From: Chloroflexota bacterium
GTDB lineage: Bacteria; Chloroflexota; Dormibacteria; Dormibacterales; Dormibacteraceae
Direction: 5' to 3'
Assembly (NCBI GenBank): GCA_005880175.1
Contig: VBJR01000387.1
Coordinates: 1-6,577, forward strand
DNA: 6,577 nucleotides
In this document: positions 1 to 4,719 of the stretch, in pieces
How the letters are laid out: each line of letters begins with the position of its first letter
Position numbering within the stretch: the first letter of the stretch is position 1
Made by a program: the position numbers and the translations under genes
Notes under the pieces: model-generated
What the model was told of the DNA's origin: nothing
The model's database searches: none
What the model saw: only the letters and a program-made list of their open reading frames with translations

Positions 1-68
1 ACGGCCAGGTCCGGCCTGCTGAGGTGGACGGCGGGCTGGCCCCAGAAGGCGTCTCTCCAGGTGCTCAC
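1..68 (-). CDS. Start of an unrecognised gene downstream of the ABC permease (partial)
   Basis: A GTG codon at 68-66 overlaps the TGA stop of the permease (67-65), giving the four-base GTGA junction typical of translationally coupled genes. The frame then stays open to the window edge for 22 codons and reads MSTWRDAFWGQPAVHLSRPD followed by LA. Nearly every codon ends in G or C, as in the neighbouring real genes, and the peptide has a normal composition, which the other two frames here do not. I do not recognise the protein. As the third gene of an ABC-2 export operon it could be a second permease, a regulator or sensor kinase, or the enzyme whose product is exported, but 22 residues cannot decide this. 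The rest lies beyond base 1. Confidence 0.55.
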   Translation of the reverse strand, partial: MSTWRDAFWGQPAVHLSRPDLA

Positions 69-805
69 TGCCAGCGGAACGCCCTCGCCGCGAGGAGGCC
101 GAACACGGCCACGTACGCGGCCATGACCGCCAGGTGCAGCGGCTGGGGCCAGGCGCCGCCGGTCGCGTCCTGGAGCGCCTGGACGCCCGCTCCGAGCGGG
201 GTGAAGTCGCTGACGCGGTGGAGGAGCTCCGGCATCACCGCCCGGGGCACCCACAGGCCCGCGAAGAACATCACCGGGAAGATGAGCACCGAGCCGAGGC
301 TCTGCGCGGTCCGGGCGCTGGGCGCCACCGCGGCCAGCAGCAGGCCGATCGCGAACACGGCCGCCGCGGCCAGCACGAGCGCCAGGGCGAACCCGACCGG
401 CTGCCGGGGCAGCGCGACGCCGAACGCCAGCCGGCCGACGGCGAGCACGAGGAGCACCGAGAAGACCGCCGTCCCCAGGCCCATCGCCATCTGCGCCGCC
501 AGCAGCGTGAGCGGCCGGACTGGCGTGGTCGCCAGCCGGCGCAGCACGCCGCGCTCCCGGTAGGTGGCGAGGAAGGTGGGGGCCACGTTCAGCGCCAGCA
601 TGACGAGGACGAACGTGATCGCGATCGGCACGTACAGGTCGATCACGCGCAGGCCGCCGATGTCCCGGGCGGGCGTGCGGAAGCTGGGCACGTTGCCGAG
701 GATCGCCACCAGGAGGGCGGGGAACAGGACGGAGAAGAACACGGCCAGCGGCTCCCGGAGGAACAGCTTGAGCTCCATCAGCGTCAGTCGGGGGAGTCCG
801 GTCAT
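65..805 (-). CDS. ABC-2 type transporter permease (DrrB-like)
   Basis: Membrane subunit of an ABC exporter, 246 residues, a usual length for the ABC-2/DrrB family. About six hydrophobic helices are visible, at roughly residues 20-38, 59-80, 100-125, 136-160, 168-186 and 222-241. The cytoplasmic loop YRERGVLRRLATTPVRP (82-98) after helix 2 is the family hallmark (usual form ERERGTLRRLLATP) and contacts the ATPase. TPLGAGVQALQDATGG (202-217) before the last helix is also typical. The ATG at 805 follows an AGGAGG eight bases upstream. The ATPase gene stops only 19 bases before this start, so the two form one operon and should assemble as two ATPases plus two permeases. The substrate is unknown; relatives export antibiotics, lipids or other hydrophobic compounds. 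A further gene starts inside its stop codon. Confidence 0.9.
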   Translation of the reverse strand: MTGLPRLTLMELKLFLREPLAVFFSVLFPALLVAILGNVPSFRTPARDIGGLRVIDLYVPIAITFVLVMLALNVAPTFLATYRERGVLRRLATTPVRPLTLLAAQMAMGLGTAVFSVLLVLAVGRLAFGVALPRQPVGFALALVLAAAAVFAIGLLLAAVAPSARTAQSLGSVLIFPVMFFAGLWVPRAVMPELLHRVSDFTPLGAGVQALQDATGGAWPQPLHLAVMAAYVAVFGLLAARAFRWQ

Positions 806-824
806 GGGGTTCGCCTCCTCTCTT

Positions 825-1724
825 TTAGCAGCGGCCGGTCAGGGCGACGTACGCGTCGTCCAGGCTGGCCTGGTCCATGCGCAGCTCCGCGGCCACGATC
901 TGGTTGCGCGCGAGCACCGACGTGACCGCGTGCAGGAGGTTGCCGGTGCCGGTGACCACCACCTGGGAGCCGTTCCGGGTCACGGCGCGGACCTCCGGGA
1001 GCGCCGTCAGCAGGCCGTCGTCCAGCGGGGCGAGCGGCCGGAAGCGGATGCGCTGCTCCGCGGCCACGCGGGCGACCAGGCCGGCGGGCGTGTCCACCGC
1101 GACGACACGGCCGGCGACGATCACCGCCACCCGGTCGCACAGCCGCTCCGCCTCCTCCATCGAGTGGGTGACCAGCACGACGGTCACGCCGTGCTCGCGC
1201 ACCTGCTCGATCAGGTCCCACGTGGCACGCCGGGCGTTGGGATCGAGGCCGGTGGTCAGCTCGTCGAGCACCGCGATCTCGGGGCGGCCCACGAGCGCCA
1301 GGGCGATCGACAGGCGCTGCTTCTGGCCCCCGGAGAGCCGGCCGAACCGGACCCGGCGCTGGCCCGCCAGCCCGACGTCCTCGAGCAGCCGGCGGGTGTC
1401 GGCCGGCCGCGTGTAGAACGACGCGTACAGGTCCAGCGCCTCGCCGACCTGCATCCGGTCCGGGAGCGCGCTCTCCTGGAGCTGGACCCCCAGGCGCCGG
1501 TGGAGCTCGACGCCGTCGCGGCGCGGGTCCAGGCCCAGCACCCTGATGTCGCCCTCGTCGGCCGCGCGGAGGCCCTCGACGCACTCGACCGTGGTGGTCT
1601 TCCCGGCGCCGTTGGGGCCGACGATCCCGAAGATCTCGCCCGCCTCCACGCTGAAGGAGACGCCGTCCACGGCCAGGCGCTCGCCGTACCGCTTGCGGAG
1701 GTTCTCGACCTCGATGACTGGCAT
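825..1724 (-). CDS. ABC transporter ATP-binding protein (DrrA-like, drug-export type)
   Basis: ATPase that powers the ABC-2 permease encoded directly downstream; 299 residues from the ATG at 1724. Visible motifs: Walker A GPNGAGKTT (36-44), Q-loop glutamine (81 or 83), signature LSGGQ (130-134), Walker B EIAVLDE (149-155, catalytic E155), D-loop GLDP (159-162) and switch H187. After Walker B the sequence is DELTTGLDP where most relatives have DEPT, so the conserved proline is leucine 156; this is a tolerated-looking variant. The C-terminal tail after residue 225, ending SLDDAYVALTGR, matches the accessory domain (DUF4162 type) of DrrA-family drug and antibiotic exporters. The frame is open upstream to 2168, but the family N-terminus (MPVIEVENLRKRYG) starts at 1724, and a longer form would run into the divergent dehydrogenase gene. 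A GGAG lies two bases before the ATG, which is rather close. Confidence 0.92.
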   Translation of the reverse strand: MPVIEVENLRKRYGERLAVDGVSFSVEAGEIFGIVGPNGAGKTTTVECVEGLRAADEGDIRVLGLDPRRDGVELHRRLGVQLQESALPDRMQVGEALDLYASFYTRPADTRRLLEDVGLAGQRRVRFGRLSGGQKQRLSIALALVGRPEIAVLDELTTGLDPNARRATWDLIEQVREHGVTVVLVTHSMEEAERLCDRVAVIVAGRVVAVDTPAGLVARVAAEQRIRFRPLAPLDDGLLTALPEVRAVTRNGSQVVVTGTGNLLHAVTSVLARNQIVAAELRMDQASLDDAYVALTGRC

Positions 1725-1781
1725 GGCTCCAGGGTCGGTCGCGCCCCGGCCCGGGCGAATCGTCTGCCCGGCTCGAACTCC

Positions 1782-1799
1782 ATCAACCGTTCGGTTGAT
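1782..1799. promoter_or_regulatory. TetR-type operator palindrome between divergent genes
   Basis: Perfect inverted repeat ATCAACCG-TT-CGGTTGAT, with eight-base arms and a two-base centre. It sits in the 115-base gap between the minus-strand ABC exporter (start 1724) and the plus-strand dehydrogenase (start 1840), 40 bases from the latter. The AACCG/CGGTT half-site form is common for TetR-family repressors, which often control drug-export ABC genes. On the minus strand TTGATG (1786-1781), inside the palindrome, is followed after 16-17 bases by a weak GACGAT/ACGATT, so a bound repressor could block an exporter promoter. No TetR gene is in the window. The regulator family is inferred from the motif shape only. 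Confidence 0.6.
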
Positions 1800-1821
1800 C
1801 GGTCGTGTGTGAGACTGGGAC

Positions 1822-1838
1822 GGAGGAGGTGCGCACCT
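1822..1838 (+). promoter_or_regulatory. Ribosome binding site of the dehydrogenase gene, inside a palindrome
   Basis: GGAGGAGGT (1822-1830) lies nine bases before the ATG at 1840 and fixes that start. Its end is part of a perfect twelve-base palindrome AGGTGCGCACCT (1827-1838), so the ribosome site could pair with the bases just before the start codon (four-base stem, GCGC loop). The stem is short and may have no effect. Confidence 0.6.
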
Positions 1839-1839
1839 G

Positions 1840-3213
1840 ATGCCCATCCGTTCCGTCAACCCGGCCACCGAAGAAGAGCTGGCGAGCTTCGAGGAGCACA
1901 CGCCGGAGGACGTCGAGCGCGCGCTGGCCCCGGCCTGGGCGGCGCGCCAGGGCTGGCGGGACACGCCCGTGAGCTCGCGCGCGGCCCGGTTCGCCGAGCT
2001 GTCGGCGTACCTGCGGCACGACCGCCCGCGGCTCGCGGCGCTGCTCACGGCGGAGATGGGCAAGCCGGTCGTCGAGGCCGAGGCGGAGGTGGACAAGTGC
2101 GCGTGGACGGCGGAGTGGTTCGCCGAGCACGTGGAGGAGATGCTGGCCCCGCTCGCCGTGCCGGCCAACGCGACGGAGAGCTACGTGCGGTTCCAGCCGC
2201 TGGGCGTGATCCTGGCCGTGATGCCGTGGAACTTCCCGCTCTGGCAGGTGTTCCGGGCCGCGATCCCGGCCGTCCTGGGCGGCAACGTGATGGTGCTCAA
2301 GCACGCGTCGAACGTGCCCCAGACGGCCCTTGAGGCGGAGCGCGCGTTCCGCCGGTCGGGCTTCCCGGACGGCGTGTTCCAGACGCTGCTCGTGGGCAGC
2401 GCCGCGGTCGAGGGGATCGTGCGCGACCGCCGGGTGGCCGCGGTGACGCTGACCGGCAGCGACGCGGCCGGGGCGCAGGTGGCCGCCGTCGCCGGGGGCG
2501 CCCTCAAGAAGTCGGTGCTGGAGCTGGGCGGGTCGGACCCGTTCATCGTCCTGGAGGACGCCGACGTGGCCGCGGCGGCGCGGGTGGCGTGCCGGGCGCG
2601 GAACCAGAACAACGGCCAGAGCTGCATCGCCGCCAAGCGGTTCGTCGTCGTCGAGGAGGTCGCGGACGAGTTCGAGCGGCGCTTCGCCGAGGCGGTGGGT
2701 GCGCTGCGGGTGGGCGACCCGATGGAGCGCGACACGAACGTCGGCCCGCTGGCCCGGGGCGACCTGGTGACCGACCTGGAGCGCCAGGTGGACGAGTCGG
2801 TGGCGATGGGAGCCAGGGCGGCGGTGGGCGGGGCCCGGATCGATCGCCGGGGCTACTACTTCCAGCCGACCGTGCTGACGGGGGTCACGCGCGACATGCC
2901 GGTGTTCCGGGAGGAGACGTTCGGCCCGGTGGCGGCGGTGGTGCGGGTCCGCGACGAGGCGGAGGCGGAGGCCGTGGCGAACGACTCGGCGTTCGGCCTG
3001 GGCTCGGCGGTCTGGACCGGCGACGTCGAGCGCGGCAAGCGACTCGCCGCCCGGATCGAGGCGGGCGCGGTGTTCGTGAACGGGATGGTGGCGTCGGACG
3101 CGCGGCTGCCGTTCGGCGGCGTGAAGCGGTCGGGCTACGGCCGCGAGCTGTCCCAGTTCGGCCTGCAAGAATTCCAGAACGTCCAGACCGTCTGGGTCGG
3201 CCCAGCGCGCTGA
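1840..3213 (+). CDS. gabD1: Succinate-semialdehyde dehydrogenase, NAD(P)+-dependent
   Basis: Cytoplasmic aldehyde dehydrogenase that oxidises succinate semialdehyde to succinate, as in GABA breakdown or the 2-oxoglutarate-decarboxylase bypass of the TCA cycle. It has 457 residues, the length of the Sad/YneI and mycobacterial GabD1 group. Key residues are present: oxyanion asparagine N131 in PWNFPLW, cofactor-site LKHASNVP (153-160; this group has KHA where most aldehyde dehydrogenases have KPA), general base E228 in LELGGSDPF, nucleophile C262 in NNGQSCIAAKRF, and EETFGP (358-363). The C-terminal LPFGGVKRSGYGRELS (423-438) is also typical. From memory the sequence is very close to GabD1 of Mycobacterium tuberculosis; cofactor preference cannot be read here. 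A strong ribosome site precedes the ATG. The gene diverges from the ABC exporter across a TetR-type operator; the E2-like gene starts 98 bases after its stop. Confidence 0.92.
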   Translation: MPIRSVNPATEEELASFEEHTPEDVERALAPAWAARQGWRDTPVSSRAARFAELSAYLRHDRPRLAALLTAEMGKPVVEAEAEVDKCAWTAEWFAEHVEEMLAPLAVPANATESYVRFQPLGVILAVMPWNFPLWQVFRAAIPAVLGGNVMVLKHASNVPQTALEAERAFRRSGFPDGVFQTLLVGSAAVEGIVRDRRVAAVTLTGSDAAGAQVAAVAGGALKKSVLELGGSDPFIVLEDADVAAAARVACRARNQNNGQSCIAAKRFVVVEEVADEFERRFAEAVGALRVGDPMERDTNVGPLARGDLVTDLERQVDESVAMGARAAVGGARIDRRGYYFQPTVLTGVTRDMPVFREETFGPVAAVVRVRDEAEAEAVANDSAFGLGSAVWTGDVERGKRLAARIEAGAVFVNGMVASDARLPFGGVKRSGYGRELSQFGLQEFQNVQTVWVGPAR

Positions 3214-3296
3214 CGCGAATCGCACCGCAGCGCCGCATGAGCGGAACCGGGCGTGCACTATGGGCTCAGTGCTTCCGATCCTGTTCACGTCCTGAC

Positions 3297-3302
3297 GAGG
3301 AG
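3297..3302 (+). promoter_or_regulatory. Ribosome binding site deciding the GTG start of the E2-like gene
   Basis: GAGGAG lies eight bases before the GTG at 3311. This spacing, together with the lipoyl-domain N-terminus (AVEVVMPALGQ) beginning right after it, supports GTG 3311 as the start rather than an internal codon. Confidence 0.65.
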
Positions 3303-3310
3303 CGACAAAC

Positions 3311-4114
3311 GTGGCCGTCGAGGTCGTCATGCCGGCGCTCGGCCAGGCGCACGGCGCCGGCCGCCTGGTGCGCTGGCTGAAGCGCGAGGGCGACCTGGTC
3401 ACCCGCGGTGAGCCGCTGCTGGAGGTGGAGACCGAGAAGACCGTGATCCAGGTCGAGGCGCCCGGCTCCGGCGTGCTCTCCGGGATCCGCGTCCGCGAGG
3501 GCGAGGAGGTGGCCGTCGGCACGGTGCTGGCCTACCTGCTGGCGCCCGCCGTCCGGCCGGGCGGTGGCGGCCTGCGCAGCCTCGCCGGCGAGCGGGCGGC
3601 GCGGAGCTGGCGCGAGGCGCCCCACCTCTTCCTGGTCCGCGAGGCCGACGCCAGCCAGCTGATCGTGGCCGGCTCCCGGCAGCCGCCCGGCGTGACGCAG
3701 ACGGACCTCGTGGTGCGCCTGGCGGCCGCGACGCTGGCCCGGCACCCGGTCGTCAACGGCGGGCGCGACGACATCAACGTGGCGGTGGCCGTGGCCGTCG
3801 AGGACGGCCAGGTGGCGCCCGTGATCCACGGCGCCGACCAGCTCGACCTCCGCGCGCTCTCGGCCCGCCGGGCCGACCTGGAGGAGCGGGCGCGCACCGG
3901 CGGCCTGCGCGCGCCGGACCTCGCCGGCGCCACCTTCTCCGTCGTGGACCTGGGCCCGCACGGCGTGGACGCGCCGGTGGAGCGCCGGCCCCAGGTGCGG
4001 CCGGTGCTGGCGCTGACGCTGTCGTGCGACCACCGCATGGTGGACGCCATTCGCGCCGCGCGGTTCCTGCGCGACCTCACCGAGGCCGTGGAGGAGCCGG
4101 CCCCCTGGCTGTAG
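3311..4114 (+). CDS. Miniature dihydrolipoamide acyltransferase-like protein (2-oxoacid dehydrogenase E2 family)
   Basis: E2 subunits carry acyl groups on a lipoyl arm and pass them to CoA in 2-oxoacid dehydrogenase complexes. This one has 267 residues against about 400 or more in the family. Residues 1-78 form a lipoyl domain with the lipoylated lysine K43 in ETEKT. The usual linker and E3/E1-binding domain are absent: about ten residues later the catalytic domain begins (LRSLAGERAARSWREAPHLF, 88-107). That domain is short too. It keeps TLSCDHRMVD (236-245; catalytic H241, D245), but glycine after the motif is A246. FSVVDLG (209-215) has valine where FTISNLG has the oxyanion serine. About 20 residues around the conserved NPPQ strand are missing between 222 and 223. 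Codon usage is normal and no frame break is visible, so the gene looks maintained. No E1 or E3 gene is in the window. It could be catalytically weak or repurposed. Confidence 0.85.
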   Translation: MAVEVVMPALGQAHGAGRLVRWLKREGDLVTRGEPLLEVETEKTVIQVEAPGSGVLSGIRVREGEEVAVGTVLAYLLAPAVRPGGGGLRSLAGERAARSWREAPHLFLVREADASQLIVAGSRQPPGVTQTDLVVRLAAATLARHPVVNGGRDDINVAVAVAVEDGQVAPVIHGADQLDLRALSARRADLEERARTGGLRAPDLAGATFSVVDLGPHGVDAPVERRPQVRPVLALTLSCDHRMVDAIRAARFLRDLTEAVEEPAPWL

Positions 4115-4115
4115 C
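4099..4115 (+). repeat. 17-base direct repeat, copy 1 (overlaps the E2 stop codon)
   Basis: GGCCCCCTGGCTGTAGC, identical to 4376-4392. This copy encodes the last codons and the TAG stop of the E2-like gene (...PWL stop). The two copies bracket the hairpin and inverted-repeat DNA between them. Confidence 0.85.
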
Positions 4116-4149
4116 GCAGTGGTACCGGATTCGAGGTGCTGGCGAGCGA

Positions 4150-4173
4150 CGCCAACTCCGGAACGGGTTGGCG
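4150..4173. terminator. Strong hairpin after the E2-like gene, possible terminator
   Basis: CGCCAAC (4150-4156) pairs perfectly with GTTGGCG (4167-4173). CCG (4158-4160) and CGG (4164-4166) extend the stem inside, with one bulged T and a GAA loop. It begins 36 bases after the E2 stop. No T-run follows on either strand, so it is not a classical intrinsic terminator; it may stabilise the 3' end or be part of the repeat element. Confidence 0.35.
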
Positions 4174-4196
4174 CGCGATAGCCATCTGAGCGGATC

Positions 4197-4354
4197 GAAG
4201 CACGAAGCCACGAAGGACACGAAGACGCACGAAGCGCGTGGTGCCGCCGCTTCGCCTCGTTGCCGGAGCAACCCACGTGGTCTTCGGCAGTCGTCGGTGA
4301 CCATTTTCGCCCAGCCCTTCGTGCGTCTCCGTGCGCTTCGTGCCTTCGTGCTTC
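4197..4354. repeat. Long imperfect inverted repeat made of CACGAAG units
   Basis: The 40-base arms 4197-4236 and 4315-4354 match as inverted repeats at 35 of 40 positions, around a 78-base centre. The left arm holds four exact CACGAAG units at 4201, 4209, 4218 and 4228 (steps 8, 9, 10). The right arm holds the complement CTTCGTG at 4317, 4336 and 4344 and one variant CTCCGTG at 4327, so the spacing is mirrored exactly. Four of the five mismatches fall in the spacers between units. The arms are about 60 % GC, lower than the flanks. The centre contains a small hairpin (GTTGC-CGGA-GCAAC, 4259-4272). A minus-strand RNA would pair better than a plus-strand one because two mismatches become G-U pairs. 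From memory, similar CACGAAG-type repeats are scattered through many environmental bacterial genomes and are often misread as short proteins (KHEATKDTKTHEA, FVRLRALRAFVL); their role is unknown. Confidence 0.8.
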
Positions 4355-4375
4355 AGCTCACTCGGACAGATCGCT

Positions 4376-4392
4376 GGCCCCCTGGCTGTAGC
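4376..4392 (+). repeat. 17-base direct repeat, copy 2
   Basis: Exact second copy of 4099-4115, 277 bases further on, just outside the right arm of the inverted repeat. It lies in non-coding DNA and is not followed by any E2-like sequence. Confidence 0.85.
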
Positions 4393-4454
4393 TCGTGGGT
4401 CAGGCCGGCCGGCCCGGGACGGTTGCCCTATAGGCCCGGACCGCCTACGCGCGG

Positions 4455-4460
4455 TAGCGT
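4455..4460 (+). promoter_or_regulatory. Possible -10 element before the small membrane protein
   Basis: TAGCGT fits the TAnnnT -10 pattern and ends ten bases before the ATG at 4471. There is no ribosome site between it and the ATG, which would suit a leaderless or nearly leaderless mRNA. No convincing -35 is seen; another candidate, TATAGG at 4429-4434, is equally unsupported. Confidence 0.2.
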
Positions 4461-4470
4461 GGCGTGACCG

Positions 4471-4719
4471 ATGGCATGGCAGGATCGGCTGTCCAACTGG
4501 GTGGACTCCCAGATCGAACGGGTCCCGATGCTCGACCAGTGGTTCGAGAAGCACTTCCACGCGATCGGCATGCACGGGCCGGAGGTCCGGCACCTGCTCA
4601 AGACCCGATTCGTCCCGGTCGCGATCATGGTCACGGCCGTGTTCGTCGTGCTGGCCGTCGCCGTGCTGGTGCGGCGGGCTCGCGCGCCTCGACCGGAGCC
4701 GGCGGGCGCGCCGCGGTGA
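4471..4719 (+). CDS. Small single-pass membrane protein of unknown function
   Basis: I do not recognise a family for this 82-residue protein. Almost all codons end in G or C and the composition is that of a real protein. The N-terminal half (MAWQDRLSNWVDSQIERVPM, then LDQWFEKHFHAIGMHGPEVR) looks amphipathic and is rich in W, H, D and E. It is followed by one transmembrane helix at about 47-67 (FVPVAIMVTAVFVVLAVAVL) and a short basic, proline-rich tail (RRARAPRPEPAGAPR). There is no signal peptide, so it is probably anchored by its C-terminal helix. The ATG at 4471 has no clear ribosome site, and the mRNA may be nearly leaderless. Its last 89 bases overlap tail to tail with the methyltransferase gene on the other strand. 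Confidence 0.7.
   Translation: MAWQDRLSNWVDSQIERVPMLDQWFEKHFHAIGMHGPEVRHLLKTRFVPVAIMVTAVFVVLAVAVLVRRARAPRPEPAGAPR

Larger units (their letters stand above)
4116..4392. mobile_element. Possible small inserted element with repeat arms, no coding capacity
   Basis: This 277-base unit consists of 260 bases plus one copy of the 17-base repeat found at the end of the E2-like gene. Removing it would join the E2 stop directly to 4393 onward with one repeat copy left, the footprint expected of an insertion or of site-specific integration at a gene end. It holds a hairpin (4150-4173) and a long inverted repeat (4197-4354), but no credible protein gene. Its very ends (GCAGTGG... and ...GATCGCT) are not clear terminal inverted repeats. 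A local tandem duplication with later divergence is not excluded. Confidence 0.35.

Noticed and set aside
825..2168. 447-residue form of the ABC ATPase starting at 2168
   Set aside because: The extra 148 residues are antisense to the dehydrogenase gene and rich in S, A and R, and the family N-terminus begins at 1724.
564..2333. 589-residue plus-strand frame across the ABC genes
   Set aside because: Antisense to two clearly recognisable genes and without protein-like composition. The same holds for the plus-strand frames 24-563, 134-925 and 877-1416.
1783..3522. 579-residue minus-strand frame opposite the dehydrogenase
   Set aside because: Mirror frame of a GC-rich gene, rich in R, H and A, with no recognisable domain.
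3540..3620. Frameshift hiding an E3-binding domain in the E2-like gene
   Set aside because: The stretch between the lipoyl and catalytic domains is only about ten residues, and the other frames show no binding-domain motif.
4201..4350. CRISPR-like array of short CACGAAG repeats
   Set aside because: Units are only seven bases with 1-3 base spacers, and the two clusters are mirror images. There are no repeat-spacer units of CRISPR size and no cas genes.
4024..4467. Plus-strand open frame across the repeat element encoding KHEATKDTKTHEA and FVRLRALRAFVL
   Set aside because: It is translation of the inverted repeat, starting inside the E2-like gene in another frame; such peptides are a known kind of misannotation. 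The same applies to the minus-strand frame 3532-4818.
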